Assembly: GCA_019635975.1 (NCBI GenBank)
Contig: JAHBYM010000001.1
Location: 1-64,000, forward strand
DNA length: 64,000 bases
From: Parvibaculum sp.
Lineage (GTDB): Bacteria > Pseudomonadota > Alphaproteobacteria > Parvibaculales > Parvibaculaceae
Reading direction: 5' to 3'
Both the position numbers and the translations under genes were made by a program. The notes below the pieces were generated by a model, which was given only the letters and a program-made list of their open reading frames with translations, did no database searches and had not been told where the DNA came from. The first letter of the stretch is position 1; each line of letters begins with the position of its first letter. Below are positions 51,511-61,718 of this stretch, in pieces.

Positions 51511-52887
51511 ATGCATTTGCGGCGCTACACGCATGACTATTCTCGCCGCCTGTTTTTGGAGCGGCTGGCGGCGGGCGTCGTCAGCCTCGGCGTGACGGCG
51601 CCGCTCTGGCCGGTTCTGGCCGCGACCGGTGACGCCTCGCGCGCCTATCCCGATGAACTCTTGTCCATTGACGCCTACACGAAGGGCGCCATCTCGACCG
51701 GCGGCCGGATTGACGCCGGCAACGTCGATCTGGTCAAGGAACTGCTCGACCCGATCCGTTACCGGCAGATCAAGGAGATGGGGCGTATCCTCGATGTCGT
51801 TGCACCGACGACGGAGTTAATGGAGCTGAGCCCCTGGGAGTATCTGGAGGCAACTCTGCGCAACAGCGGCAGGGCGCGCTTTGACTCACGTGGCAACGTG
51901 GTGACGGAGGAGGGCGAACCCTGGATCGGCGGCAATCCCTTTCCGAACCCGAAAAGCGCCATCGAGATTTTCGCCGGCCTGACATTGAGTTGGGGCCGTC
52001 ACGACATATCGGTTTACGCGACCAAGGAATTTGATCTCGCGCCGAACGGCGTGGTCGATTACCGCTATGAGAGCGTCTGGGCCGAGCTTGCGCCGGTTGG
52101 CCGGGTTGCCGTCGAGCCGATGCCTTATTGGCCCGAGTTCAAGGACAAGCTGCGCTTTCAGTCGGTGGCCTTCACGTTTCCAAACGAAGAGAAGGGCACT
52201 TCGTTCCTGAACATCTGGCCCTATGACCAGAATGAGTTTCCGGAGCTCTACGGCTATCTGCCGGCTTTCAAGCGCATCCGGCGTTTCCCCACCAATCAGC
52301 GTTTCGAACCGCTGATTGCAGGCTCCACGCTTTATCTCTCGGATGCATGGGCGGCGGGCGATCCGCTGCTGACATGGGGCAACTACCGCCTCGTGCATCA
52401 GGGGCCGGCGCTGGTCGCGCTCTCCGGCGGCTGGGCAGCCGATCATCCGAACTGGGAGCACACGACCCATGGCGGACCGCACGGCGACAGCTTCTGGGAT
52501 ACGAAAGTCCAGCTCGTGCCGGAGGCGCTGGTTGTCGAGGCCGAGCCGGTCATGTTTCCGCGAGCGCCGGTCGGCAAGAAGCAGGTCTGGTTCGATGCGC
52601 GCACACTGCTGCCATTCGTCATGGTGTCTTACGATCGGAAGGGCGAAGTCTTCAGGTCGTTTGACGGCGCATTCTCGCAATACAGGCAGGGCGACGCCGT
52701 TGTGATGGATGGAAAGCACCCATACTGGTCATGGACGCATGTTCACGCGCATAACATCCAGACCAACCGTATCACGCGCCTCGAACAAGTCCGTCAGATC
52801 AGGGGTGGTCACACGATGATGGTCAACGACCAGTCGGCTTATGATCGCTACCTGACCACCCACGCGCTCCGCCGTCTCGGAATGTAG
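51511..52887 (+). CDS. DUF1329 family protein, Tat-signalled (paralogue B)
   Basis: A 458-residue DUF1329 protein with the Tat-type segment DYSRRLFLERLAAGVVSLGV. I chose the ATG at 51511 because MHLRRYTHDYSRR then aligns with MRIRKYDRDFSRR of paralogue A and ggagaag lies just upstream; an ATG at 51490 would add seven residues. Shared stretches include AYPDELLSI, YLEATLRN, GRARFD, WIGGNPFPNP, FPTNQRFEPL and WSWTHVHAHNIQTNR; roughly half or more of all positions match. Two paralogues flanking the barrel gene suggest distinct partners or a heteromeric carrier. Last gene of the cluster; convergent with the sugar dehydrogenase. Confidence 0.88.
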   Translation: MHLRRYTHDYSRRLFLERLAAGVVSLGVTAPLWPVLAATGDASRAYPDELLSIDAYTKGAISTGGRIDAGNVDLVKELLDPIRYRQIKEMGRILDVVAPTTELMELSPWEYLEATLRNSGRARFDSRGNVVTEEGEPWIGGNPFPNPKSAIEIFAGLTLSWGRHDISVYATKEFDLAPNGVVDYRYESVWAELAPVGRVAVEPMPYWPEFKDKLRFQSVAFTFPNEEKGTSFLNIWPYDQNEFPELYGYLPAFKRIRRFPTNQRFEPLIAGSTLYLSDAWAAGDPLLTWGNYRLVHQGPALVALSGGWAADHPNWEHTTHGGPHGDSFWDTKVQLVPEALVVEAEPVMFPRAPVGKKQVWFDARTLLPFVMVSYDRKGEVFRSFDGAFSQYRQGDAVVMDGKHPYWSWTHVHAHNIQTNRITRLEQVRQIRGGHTMMVNDQSAYDRYLTTHALRRLGM

Positions 52888-52893
52888 TGCCTG

Positions 52894-54024
52894 CTATTCG
52901 GCCGGTTCCACACGCAACAGGCTGCCGTTTTCCTTGTCCGTCAACAGATAGAGATAACCGTCGGGGCCCGCCCGCACCTCGCGAATGCGCTGGTCGAGTT
53001 CGCCGAATAACTCTTCCTGCCCGGCGACTTCGCCATTGTCGAGATGAACACGGCGGACATGCTGCCCCGCCAGCGCGCCGGCAAAAAGATCGCCCTGCCA
53101 TTGCGGAAACTTATCGCCGCGATACATCGTGAAGCCCGCCGGTGCGATCGACGGTGTCCAGTGCAGCAGCGGCTGTTCCATCCCTTCATATTCGACGAAC
53201 GGCGAAACGCGCGCGCCGGAATAGTCGATCCCGTGCGTGATCACCGGCCAGCCATAATTCTTTCCCGGTTCGATGACGTTGACTTCGTCGCCGCCTTGCG
53301 CGCCGTGCTCGTGCGCATAAATGCGGCCGGTTTCGTCATCAAAAACAATGCCTTGCACGTTGCGGTGCCCGTAGCTCCATATCTGCGGCAGTGCGCCCTC
53401 GCGCCCGACAAACGGATTGTCCGCCGGGCCGCTGCCGTCGTCGTTGATGCGCAAAATCTTGCCGAGATGGTTATCTAGCATCTGCGCATGCTCGCGATAA
53501 TCGAAACCGTCACCGGTCGTCACCAGCAACGTGCCGTCGGGCAGAAAGAGCAGCCGGCCGCCATAATGGACGGGCGTGTCCTTCAGCGGCTCTGCTTCGA
53601 AAATCACGTCAAGATCGTGCAGCGATGCGCCGTCGAACCGCGCCCGCGCGACGCGCAGCGCATTGGCGTCCGCTGTGCCATGCGCATAGGAAAGATAAAT
53701 GAGGCTGTTGGCTGCGAATTCTGGATGAAGGATGGCGTCGAAGAGGCCGCCCTGGCTACGAAAGAACACGGGCGGGACGCCGGCCACGGGATCGGGCGAC
53801 AGCGCGCCGTCCTTGATCGACCTGATTTGCCCACTCAATTCGACAACCAGCATCGATCCATCGGGCAGGAATGTCATGCTCCATGGGTGGTCTAGACCCT
53901 CGGCAATCTGCACGATGCGGTAGTCAGCGCTCGCCGGTGCCATATCCTGAGCGAGGGCTGTCCCGACAGACGTCATGGAAAGAGAGATCGTCAGCGCAAG
54001 GCCGATCAATGTCCGTTTGCTCAT
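52894..54024 (-). CDS. PQQ-dependent sugar dehydrogenase-like protein (soluble GDH/YliI family)
   Basis: A 376-residue secreted six-bladed propeller of the glucose/sorbosone dehydrogenase family. The signal peptide (LIGLALTISLSMTSVGTALA) ends near AQD. The propeller begins with IAEGLDHPWSMTFLPDGSML, with QGGLFDAILHPEF, GGRLLFLPDGTLLVTTGDG, SYGHRNVQGIVFD and GDEVNVIEPGKNYGWPVITHG, the motifs that carry PQQ- and calcium-binding residues. The ATG at 54024 follows gggaatcgag. Its cofactor would come from PQQ genes elsewhere. It ends six bases from the convergent DUF1329 gene, so is transcribed separately from the envelope cluster. Substrate unknown. Confidence 0.87.
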   Translation of the reverse strand: MSKRTLIGLALTISLSMTSVGTALAQDMAPASADYRIVQIAEGLDHPWSMTFLPDGSMLVVELSGQIRSIKDGALSPDPVAGVPPVFFRSQGGLFDAILHPEFAANSLIYLSYAHGTADANALRVARARFDGASLHDLDVIFEAEPLKDTPVHYGGRLLFLPDGTLLVTTGDGFDYREHAQMLDNHLGKILRINDDGSGPADNPFVGREGALPQIWSYGHRNVQGIVFDDETGRIYAHEHGAQGGDEVNVIEPGKNYGWPVITHGIDYSGARVSPFVEYEGMEQPLLHWTPSIAPAGFTMYRGDKFPQWQGDLFAGALAGQHVRRVHLDNGEVAGQEELFGELDQRIREVRAGPDGYLYLLTDKENGSLLRVEPAE

Positions 54025-54094
54025 TTGCTCGATTCCCGTCCCCTGTGCTTTCATTCTGTGCAATCCTAGCGTGAGATCGCGGCAGAAAGAAATC

Positions 54095-54541
54095 ATGGGG
54101 ATGAATATGTGGGTCTTGAGGGTGGTGCTGGCCTTTGTTCTGGCGGTTGTCGTTGCCACCGTGCTGGGCGCAGTCGCGCATACGCAGTTTGTTCTGGCGC
54201 GCTTGTCCGGCCTCGGCGTCGATATATCTTTCGGCGAGCGACTGTCGATGACGCTGCACGACATTGCCGGCATGGCGCCGCTATTCGGTGCGATCGTCGG
54301 TTCGGGATTTGTCGTCGCAATGGCTGCCGCCGCGCTGGTCTACCGGTTGGCCGGCATCCAGCGCACCCTGATCTACACGGTCGCGGGCGCAGTCTCGCTT
54401 GGCGTGACGCTGCTGGTGATGAATTCGGTCTTCGAGATCACGGCCATTGCCGGAGCGCGCTCGGCGCTCGGTTTCCTCGCCCAGATGGTTGCCGGCGCGA
54501 TCGGCGGTCTGACCTTTGCCAAAGCCTTGCCGGCGCGCTGA
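54095..54541 (+). CDS. Small hypothetical membrane protein
   Basis: A 148-residue protein with four hydrophobic helices (about residues 5-30, 55-80, 88-112 and 120-142) and very short tails. I do not recognise it. Its repeated Gly/Ala-rich helices resemble small four-helix membrane proteins of unknown role. The start at 54095 or 54101 follows agaaagaa. It is divergent from the sugar dehydrogenase and convergent with the response regulator, six bases away, so it is a one-gene unit. Confidence 0.6.
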   Translation: MGMNMWVLRVVLAFVLAVVVATVLGAVAHTQFVLARLSGLGVDISFGERLSMTLHDIAGMAPLFGAIVGSGFVVAMAAAALVYRLAGIQRTLIYTVAGAVSLGVTLLVMNSVFEITAIAGARSALGFLAQMVAGAIGGLTFAKALPAR

Positions 54542-54547
54542 TGCCCC

Positions 54548-55198
54548 TCAGTTGGCGCCCGCATTGTCGACAAAACCAAGTTTGACGCAGATCATCGCCG
54601 CGCGCGTCCGGTTCTGAACGCCCAGCGCCCGGAAAATCGCGCCGAGATGAACCTTCACCGTGCCTTCCATCAGTTTGAGCGCCAGCGCGATTTCCTTGTT
54701 GGAATATCCCTTGCCCACGAGAACCAGCACATCGAGTTGGCGCGGCGTCAGGGCTGCAACCACGCTCTCGCGCGTGTGTTCGGCGCGCCCCATTGTGTTT
54801 ATCGCCTCGATGACTTCCTGCGGAAAATGAATGCCGCCGTTGAACACCGATTCGAGTATCTGGGCGATGCGCGCCCGCGACGTACCTTTCGGCACATACC
54901 CCGAAGCACCTGCTCTCAGCGTATCGAGGATCGTCTCCCGGTCCTCGCGGCCCGAAATAACCACCAGCGGCGTACTCGGCAGCCGCGCGCGCAGCGTCGA
55001 AATACCGTTGAAACCGTCGATGCCCGGCATGCCGAAATCCACAAGCGCGAGATCGATGTCCGATTGACCGTCGATCAGTGCCAACGCTTCGCCGAAGTTT
55101 GTGGCCTCGAATATCCCGCTGCCCGGAAACGTATCCTCGACGATCAGCCGGAGGCCGTCGCGGAACAGCACGTGGTCGTCGGCGATGAGAATTTTCAT
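54548..55198 (-). CDS. NarL/LuxR-family response regulator (orphan)
   Basis: A 216-residue regulator with receiver (ILIADDHVLFRDGLRLIVED, Asp54 in LALVDFGMPGIDG, Lys in YVPKGTSRARI) and LuxR HTH (LTPRQLDVLVLVGKGYSNKEI, MEGTVKVHLGAIFRALGVQN). No kinase is adjacent. It is divergent from the TRAP transporter over a 242-bp gap, making control of substrate uptake plausible. FGMPG in place of the usual LxMPG after the phospho-acceptor is a minor oddity. The HTH is close to that of the NarL-type regulator at 16.9 kb, but the receivers differ. Confidence 0.9.
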   Translation of the reverse strand: MKILIADDHVLFRDGLRLIVEDTFPGSGIFEATNFGEALALIDGQSDIDLALVDFGMPGIDGFNGISTLRARLPSTPLVVISGREDRETILDTLRAGASGYVPKGTSRARIAQILESVFNGGIHFPQEVIEAINTMGRAEHTRESVVAALTPRQLDVLVLVGKGYSNKEIALALKLMEGTVKVHLGAIFRALGVQNRTRAAMICVKLGFVDNAGAN

Positions 55199-55440
55199 GC
55201 AAGCCCTGAAATAGGGTGCCGTCCCACCCCTGAGCCGTCACCTTGGGATTCCACCCTGGAACCGTAGAATGATCCCTTGCGGACCGGCTGTCCGTCAAGA
55301 ATTGGCCTATAACAAAAGATATATGTCTTCCGAGGGGCGACGACGGGGTCGGGTCTGATATGACGACCGCCGCTTCGTCGCCGCGCCTCACCTGAAAATC
55401 TTGCCTCTTTGCGCCAACCCGTGCAGCCTGTGACACGGCT

Positions 55441-56004
55441 ATGCCGCAAGGCCGTGCCGGATGGGGCGTCGCGTCGGTTTGGGGTATCGCATTGCCTGGA
55501 GCGGTAAAAGCCTATGTCAGGTATGTCGAGGCGGTAAACCGGGTGGTCGGGCGCCTGGCGATGTACCTGATCTTCGTAATGATAGGCATCCTTCTCTATT
55601 CCTCCTTTTCCCGGACTTTCTACAACGTACCCATCGTCTGGGTGATGGAGATGGGCCAGTTCCTGCTGGCTGCCTACTATCTGCTGGGTGGCGCCTATGC
55701 CATGCAGATCAACGGTCATGTCCGGATGGACCTCCTCTATGGCCGGTTGTCGCCGCGCAAGAAGGCCTTCACCGACACCATCACGGCCTTCTTCCTGATC
55801 TTCTATCTCGTGGTTTTGCTGATGGGCGGCATATCGAGCACTGAATATGCACTCACCTACGACCAGAAAAACTACACTGCATGGGGCCCGCCGTTGGCGC
55901 CCATCAAGATCATCATGACATTCGGCATCTTTCTGATGCTGCTGCAGGCCGTCGCGATCTTCTTCCGGGACCTTGCGCGCGTTCGCGGTGAGGAACTCGA
56001 ATGA
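55441..56004 (+). CDS. dctQ: TRAP transporter small membrane subunit (DctQ-like)
   Basis: A 187-residue protein with four hydrophobic helices (about residues 38-58, 73-93, 115-135 and 152-172) in the DctQ pattern: NVPIVWVMEMGQFLLAAYYL and YAMQINGHVRMDLLYGRLSP between helices 2 and 3 are typical. It supports the large DctM subunit in the inner membrane. The ATG at 55441 has no good ribosome site; a later TTG (MPGAVKAYVRYVEAVNR...) cannot be excluded. It overlaps dctM by four bases (ATGA). Confidence 0.87.
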   Translation: MPQGRAGWGVASVWGIALPGAVKAYVRYVEAVNRVVGRLAMYLIFVMIGILLYSSFSRTFYNVPIVWVMEMGQFLLAAYYLLGGAYAMQINGHVRMDLLYGRLSPRKKAFTDTITAFFLIFYLVVLLMGGISSTEYALTYDQKNYTAWGPPLAPIKIIMTFGIFLMLLQAVAIFFRDLARVRGEELE

Positions 56005-57323
56005 GCTATGAGTTGATCACGCTGCTGATGTTCTCGTCGCTGATGCTGTTGCTGCTGACCGGTCAGCGTGTCTTCGGTGCGATCGGCTTCGTTGCCGCCG
56101 CCGCCGCGCTTCTGCTCTGGGGCGATGGCGCCTCCGAAATGCCGTTCAACGCCAGCTTCATCGTCCTCAACTGGTATCCGCTGCTCACGCTGCCGCTTTT
56201 TATCTTCATGGGCTACATGCTGTCGGAATCCGGCATCGCCAACGACCTCTACAAGGCATTTCATGTCTGGATGGGTCCGCTCAGCGGCGGCCTCGCCATC
56301 GGCACCATCGGTTTGATGGTCGTGATCTCGGCGATGAACGGCCTCAGCGTCGCGGGCATGGCAATCGGCGCCAGCATCGCCTTGCCGGAGCTGCTGCGCC
56401 GCGGCTACGACAAGGTCATGGTGACCGGCGTCATCCAGGCCGGCAGTTCGCTCGGCATCCTGATCCCGCCCAGCGTCGTCCTCGTGCTCTATGCGATGAT
56501 CGCGCGCCAGCCGGTGCTGCAACTCTGGCTCGCCGGCGTCGTGCCCGGACTGATCATGGCGACTTTTTTTGCTCTCTACATTTACATCCGCTGCCGGCGC
56601 AATCCGGCGCTCGCACCCACCTTGCCCCCCGAGGACCTCGATGTCGGTCTGAAGGAAAAGCTTCTACTGTTGCGCGCCGGCATTGCGCCGCTGGCGATAT
56701 TTTTCGCGATGATGGGTCTCTTCCTGATGGGCGTGACGAGCCTCGTCGAAAGCGCGGCGGTCGGCGCGGCGGCGGCGACCCTCACCGCGCTCGTCAAACG
56801 CCGTCTCACCGGGCATGTGCTCGACGAAACGATGCGCAAGACGCTCAGCATCACCTGCATGTTCATGTGGATCATTCTCGCCGCCCTGTGTTTCGGCGCG
56901 GTTTATGATGGGCTCGGCGCCAAGCGCGCCATCTCGGCGCTGTTTCTCGAGACATGGGATCTCACCCCGTGGGAAATCCTCATTATGATGATGGTTTCCT
57001 TCATCATTCTCGGCATGTTCCTCGACGACACCGCGATGCTGGTCATCGTCGCGCCACTCTATGTGCCGCTGGTCATCAGTCTCGGGTTCAACCCGATCTG
57101 GTTCGGCGTGCTTTACGTGATGACCTGCCAGGTGGCCTACATCACCCCGCCTTTTGGCTATAATCTGTTTTTGATGAGGGCTATGGCGCCCCCGGAGATA
57201 ACGCTTGTCGACATCTACCGGTCAATCGTACCGTTTGTATTCATTATGCTGATCACAATCGGTATCGTGATGGCATTTCCTCAGCTGGCCCTTTGGCTGC
57301 CTGATTTGTACGCAGGAAGATGA
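56001..57323 (+). CDS. dctM: TRAP transporter large membrane subunit (DctM-like)
   Basis: A 440-residue integral membrane protein with about twelve helices, the translocating subunit of a sodium-dependent TRAP transporter. Typical stretches are LPLFIFMGYMLSESGIANDL, GSSLGILIPPSVVLVLYAMI, GMFLDDTAMLVIVAPLYVPL and TPPFGYNLFLMRAM. It is coupled to dctQ by an ATGA overlap; the binding-protein gene follows after 156 bp. The IPPS and TPPFG motifs mark the two inverted halves. The substrate is set by DctP, most likely an organic acid. Confidence 0.93.
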   Translation: MSYELITLLMFSSLMLLLLTGQRVFGAIGFVAAAAALLLWGDGASEMPFNASFIVLNWYPLLTLPLFIFMGYMLSESGIANDLYKAFHVWMGPLSGGLAIGTIGLMVVISAMNGLSVAGMAIGASIALPELLRRGYDKVMVTGVIQAGSSLGILIPPSVVLVLYAMIARQPVLQLWLAGVVPGLIMATFFALYIYIRCRRNPALAPTLPPEDLDVGLKEKLLLLRAGIAPLAIFFAMMGLFLMGVTSLVESAAVGAAAATLTALVKRRLTGHVLDETMRKTLSITCMFMWIILAALCFGAVYDGLGAKRAISALFLETWDLTPWEILIMMMVSFIILGMFLDDTAMLVIVAPLYVPLVISLGFNPIWFGVLYVMTCQVAYITPPFGYNLFLMRAMAPPEITLVDIYRSIVPFVFIMLITIGIVMAFPQLALWLPDLYAGR

Positions 57324-57479
57324 GTGGGACGATCGGCGCCGGATTTGAGCGGTCATCCGGGGCCCGAAAAAAGGGGATCGATGTTAAGACCGCGGACGGA
57401 CTTCTTCATTCGAGCGGATTGGCGCCCGGTGTCCATGGGGCGCAACCCGGAACATTCCAGTGGATAGGGACCAATCGAG

Positions 57480-58547
57480 ATGAACGACCGCACAAAGCTG
57501 AACAAACGCGACTTTCTGAAAAAGGCCGGCGTGGCATCGGTCGCCGCCGTCGGCGCGACAACCCTGGCCGCGCCTTACGTGAAGGCGCAGAGCCCGATCA
57601 AATGGCGCATGCAGACCTATGCAGGCGCCTCGCTTGCCGAACACGTCATCAAACCGTCGATCGACGAGTTCAACAAGGCCGCCAACGGCGAAATGGAAAT
57701 CGAGCTCTTCTATGCCGACCAGTTGGTGCCGCAGGGCGAACTTTTTCGCGCCGTGCAGCGTGGCACCATCGACGCCGCGCAAAGCGATGACGACAGCATG
57801 GCCTCGCCCGTGGACGTGTCGGTCTTTGGCGCCTACTTCCCCTTTGCCTCGCGCTACGGTCTCGACGTGCCGGTGCTGTGGGAGTGGTACGGCCTGCGCG
57901 AACTCTGGGAAGAGGCCTATGCCGAAGTGCCGGGCGTCACCTGGCTCAGCGCTGGCGCATGGGATCCGTGCAACTTCGTCACCAACAAACCGATCCGTTC
58001 GCTCGAAGATCTGAAAGGCCTTCGCGTCTTCACCTTCCCGACAGGCGGTACTTTCCTGCAGCGCTTCGGCGTCGTGCCGGTGACGCTGCCGTGGGAAGAC
58101 ATCGAAGTGGCGATCCAGACCGGCGAGCTCGACGGCGTCGCCTGGTGCGGCGCGACCGAGACCTACACGGTGGGCTGGGCCGACATCACGAAGTACTACC
58201 TCACCAACAACATCTCCGGTGCCTGGGCGGGATCCTACATCGCCAACACGGACAAGTGGGAAGCGCTGCCCGAGCATCTGAAGACGCTCTTCAAGCTCAC
58301 CATGGACAGCTCCCACTACTATCGCCAGCACTGGTACTGGTGGGGCGAGGCGCATTACCGCACGACCGGCGGCAAGCTCGAACTGACAACCATTCCCGAA
58401 GAGGAATGGAAGACGGTCGAGGACGAGGCGCTGAAATTCTGGGATGAGATTGCCCAGACGAGCCCGCGCAACGCCAAGATCGTGCAGATCCTGAAGAACT
58501 ATGCCGACACAATGCGCAAGGCCGGCGCGCCTTACCGCTACGGCTAG
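57480..58547 (+). CDS. dctP: TRAP transporter periplasmic binding protein (DctP-like), Tat-signalled
   Basis: A 355-residue TRAP substrate-binding protein. The Tat-type signal LNKRDFLKKAGVASVAAVGA (residues 7-26) ends near VKAQ. The mature part starts IKWRMQTYAGASLAEHVIKP. DLKGLRVFTFPTGGTFLQRF contains the conserved Arg that binds the substrate carboxylate, and ELDGVAWCGATETYTVGWAD follows. The family binds C4-dicarboxylates, aromatic acids, keto acids or lactate. The many Trp and Tyr in the binding half (WEWYGLRELWEE, HYYRQHWYWWGEAHY) suggest a large or aromatic ligand, which is inference. aggga precedes the ATG at 57480. Confidence 0.9.
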   Translation: MNDRTKLNKRDFLKKAGVASVAAVGATTLAAPYVKAQSPIKWRMQTYAGASLAEHVIKPSIDEFNKAANGEMEIELFYADQLVPQGELFRAVQRGTIDAAQSDDDSMASPVDVSVFGAYFPFASRYGLDVPVLWEWYGLRELWEEAYAEVPGVTWLSAGAWDPCNFVTNKPIRSLEDLKGLRVFTFPTGGTFLQRFGVVPVTLPWEDIEVAIQTGELDGVAWCGATETYTVGWADITKYYLTNNISGAWAGSYIANTDKWEALPEHLKTLFKLTMDSSHYYRQHWYWWGEAHYRTTGGKLELTTIPEEEWKTVEDEALKFWDEIAQTSPRNAKIVQILKNYADTMRKAGAPYRYG

Positions 58548-58571
58548 GCGGCTGCGTCGTCGCGAAACGGG

Positions 58572-58599
58572 TCGGGCTCCGCCGAAAGGCGGGGCCCGA
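58572..58599 (+). terminator. Strong stem-loop after dctP
   Basis: tcgggctccgcc, loop gaaa, ggcggggcccga: a 12-bp stem with one T-G pair and a stable GNRA-type loop, 25 bp after the dctP stop. It is followed by ttgctatctg rather than a T-run, so it may act as a weak or Rho-assisted terminator, or as 3'-end protection. Confidence 0.65.
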
Positions 58600-58641
58600 T
58601 TGCTATCTGACGTCGCGAAACCGGTGTGAATTCCAAACCCT

Positions 58642-58669
58642 TTGACACGTAGTAAATTAATTTTATCAT
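58642..58669 (+). promoter_or_regulatory. Sigma70-like promoter of the Baeyer-Villiger monooxygenase gene
   Basis: TTGACA (58642-58647), 16 bp, TATCAT (58664-58669), in an AT-rich block 44 bp upstream of the start codon. This is the best consensus promoter I see in the window. Confidence 0.6.
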
Positions 58670-58712
58670 TTAACCAAAGAAATCGCGACACGCATGGGAT
58701 GGAGCAGGCCGA

Positions 58713-60515
<1,803 letters not shown>

Positions 60516-60519
60516 AGGG

Positions 60520-61512
60520 TCAGGCGGCCCAGTCTTCGGTGTCGACGGTCGCCTGCATGGCGTCGGGATAGCGCGCCCCGGCGACGGTGCGCTCGTTCAC
60601 CGTCGCCTCGATCTGCGCCATCGTCTCCGTCGAGAGGCGAACATGCAGCGCGCCGGCATTCTCGATCATGTGATCGGGGTTCGACGTGCCGGGGATCGGC
60701 ACGACGTTGGGATCCTTCTGCAGCAGCCAGGCGAGGCAGAGCTGCGCCGGCGTGCAGCCCGCATCCCGCGCGATGGCGCTGAAGGCGTCGAGCAGTTTCA
60801 GGTTGGCGGCCAGCGCCTCGCCGTTGAAGCGCGGCATTGCCTTGCGGAAATCGCCCTTGCCGAATTTCTCGGGCTCGCTCGCACCGCCAGCCAGAAAGCC
60901 GCGCGCCACCGGGCTGAAGGCGACGAACGTCACGCCAAGTTCGCGGCAGGCGTCCAGCACCGCGATTTCCGGATTGCGCGTCCACGGCGAATATTCGGTC
61001 TGCAGCGCGGCGATCGGATGCACCACATGTGCCTTGCGCAGCGTCGCGGCGCCAACTTCCGACAACCCGATGCTGCGGATCTTGCCGGCCGCCACGAGAT
61101 CGGCCAGCGCCCCGACGCTCTCCTCGATCGGTACGCGCTTGTCCCATCGATGCAGATAATAGAGATCGATGACGTCGACGCCGAGCCGCGCCAGGCTTTC
61201 GTCGCAGGTCTGCTTCAGACGTTCGGGCGAGCCGTTGAGATCGCGCTCTTCGCCGCGCGTCATGCCGCATTTGGATGCGAGCACGATCCGGTCGCGAAAG
61301 GGCTTGAGCACGCGCCCGACCAGTCGCTCGTTGTGGCCGAGCCCGTAAACCGCGGCCGTATCGAAAAATGTGTAGCCGGCCTCCACCGCGCCCGTCAGCA
61401 CGCGCTCGGCCTGCGCCTCGGGCGGCGGCGGGCCATAGGCATGAGAAAGGCTCATGCAGCCGAGCCCGATGGCCGAAACGTCGAAGGGACCGATTTTCCG
61501 TGTCTCGGGCAT
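60520..61512 (-). CDS. Aldo/keto reductase
   Basis: A 330-residue AKR (AKR13/YhdN-like) barrel enzyme reducing aldehydes or ketones with NADPH. The catalytic tetrad is visible as Asp and Tyr in FFDTAAVYGLGHNERLVG, Lys in IVLASKCG and His in YYLHRWDK. The C-terminal VVPIPGTSNPDHMIENAGAL binds the cofactor phosphate. ggagatgctcc precedes the ATG at 61512. It is convergent with the BVMO gene and ends four bases after it. Substrate unknown; removal of aldehydes made by other oxidoreductases nearby is possible. Confidence 0.9.
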   Translation of the reverse strand: MPETRKIGPFDVSAIGLGCMSLSHAYGPPPPEAQAERVLTGAVEAGYTFFDTAAVYGLGHNERLVGRVLKPFRDRIVLASKCGMTRGEERDLNGSPERLKQTCDESLARLGVDVIDLYYLHRWDKRVPIEESVGALADLVAAGKIRSIGLSEVGAATLRKAHVVHPIAALQTEYSPWTRNPEIAVLDACRELGVTFVAFSPVARGFLAGGASEPEKFGKGDFRKAMPRFNGEALAANLKLLDAFSAIARDAGCTPAQLCLAWLLQKDPNVVPIPGTSNPDHMIENAGALHVRLSTETMAQIEATVNERTVAGARYPDAMQATVDTEDWAA

Positions 61513-61718
61513 GGAGCATCTCCGCTGATGGCTGTCCGGTTTGTGGAGCAGGACGATAGAAGAACACAAGTATCGTCTGCATTCGTTTCGCATCGCAAGT
61601 CGGCCGTCGAGGTGCCGATCCTGGTCGTGTTCGACGACCGATCTGCTACAGTCCCGATATGCGATGCGTGACCGGCCGGTCTCGTGTTTTTACAACACCG
61701 GAAATATTGGAGCCTCTC

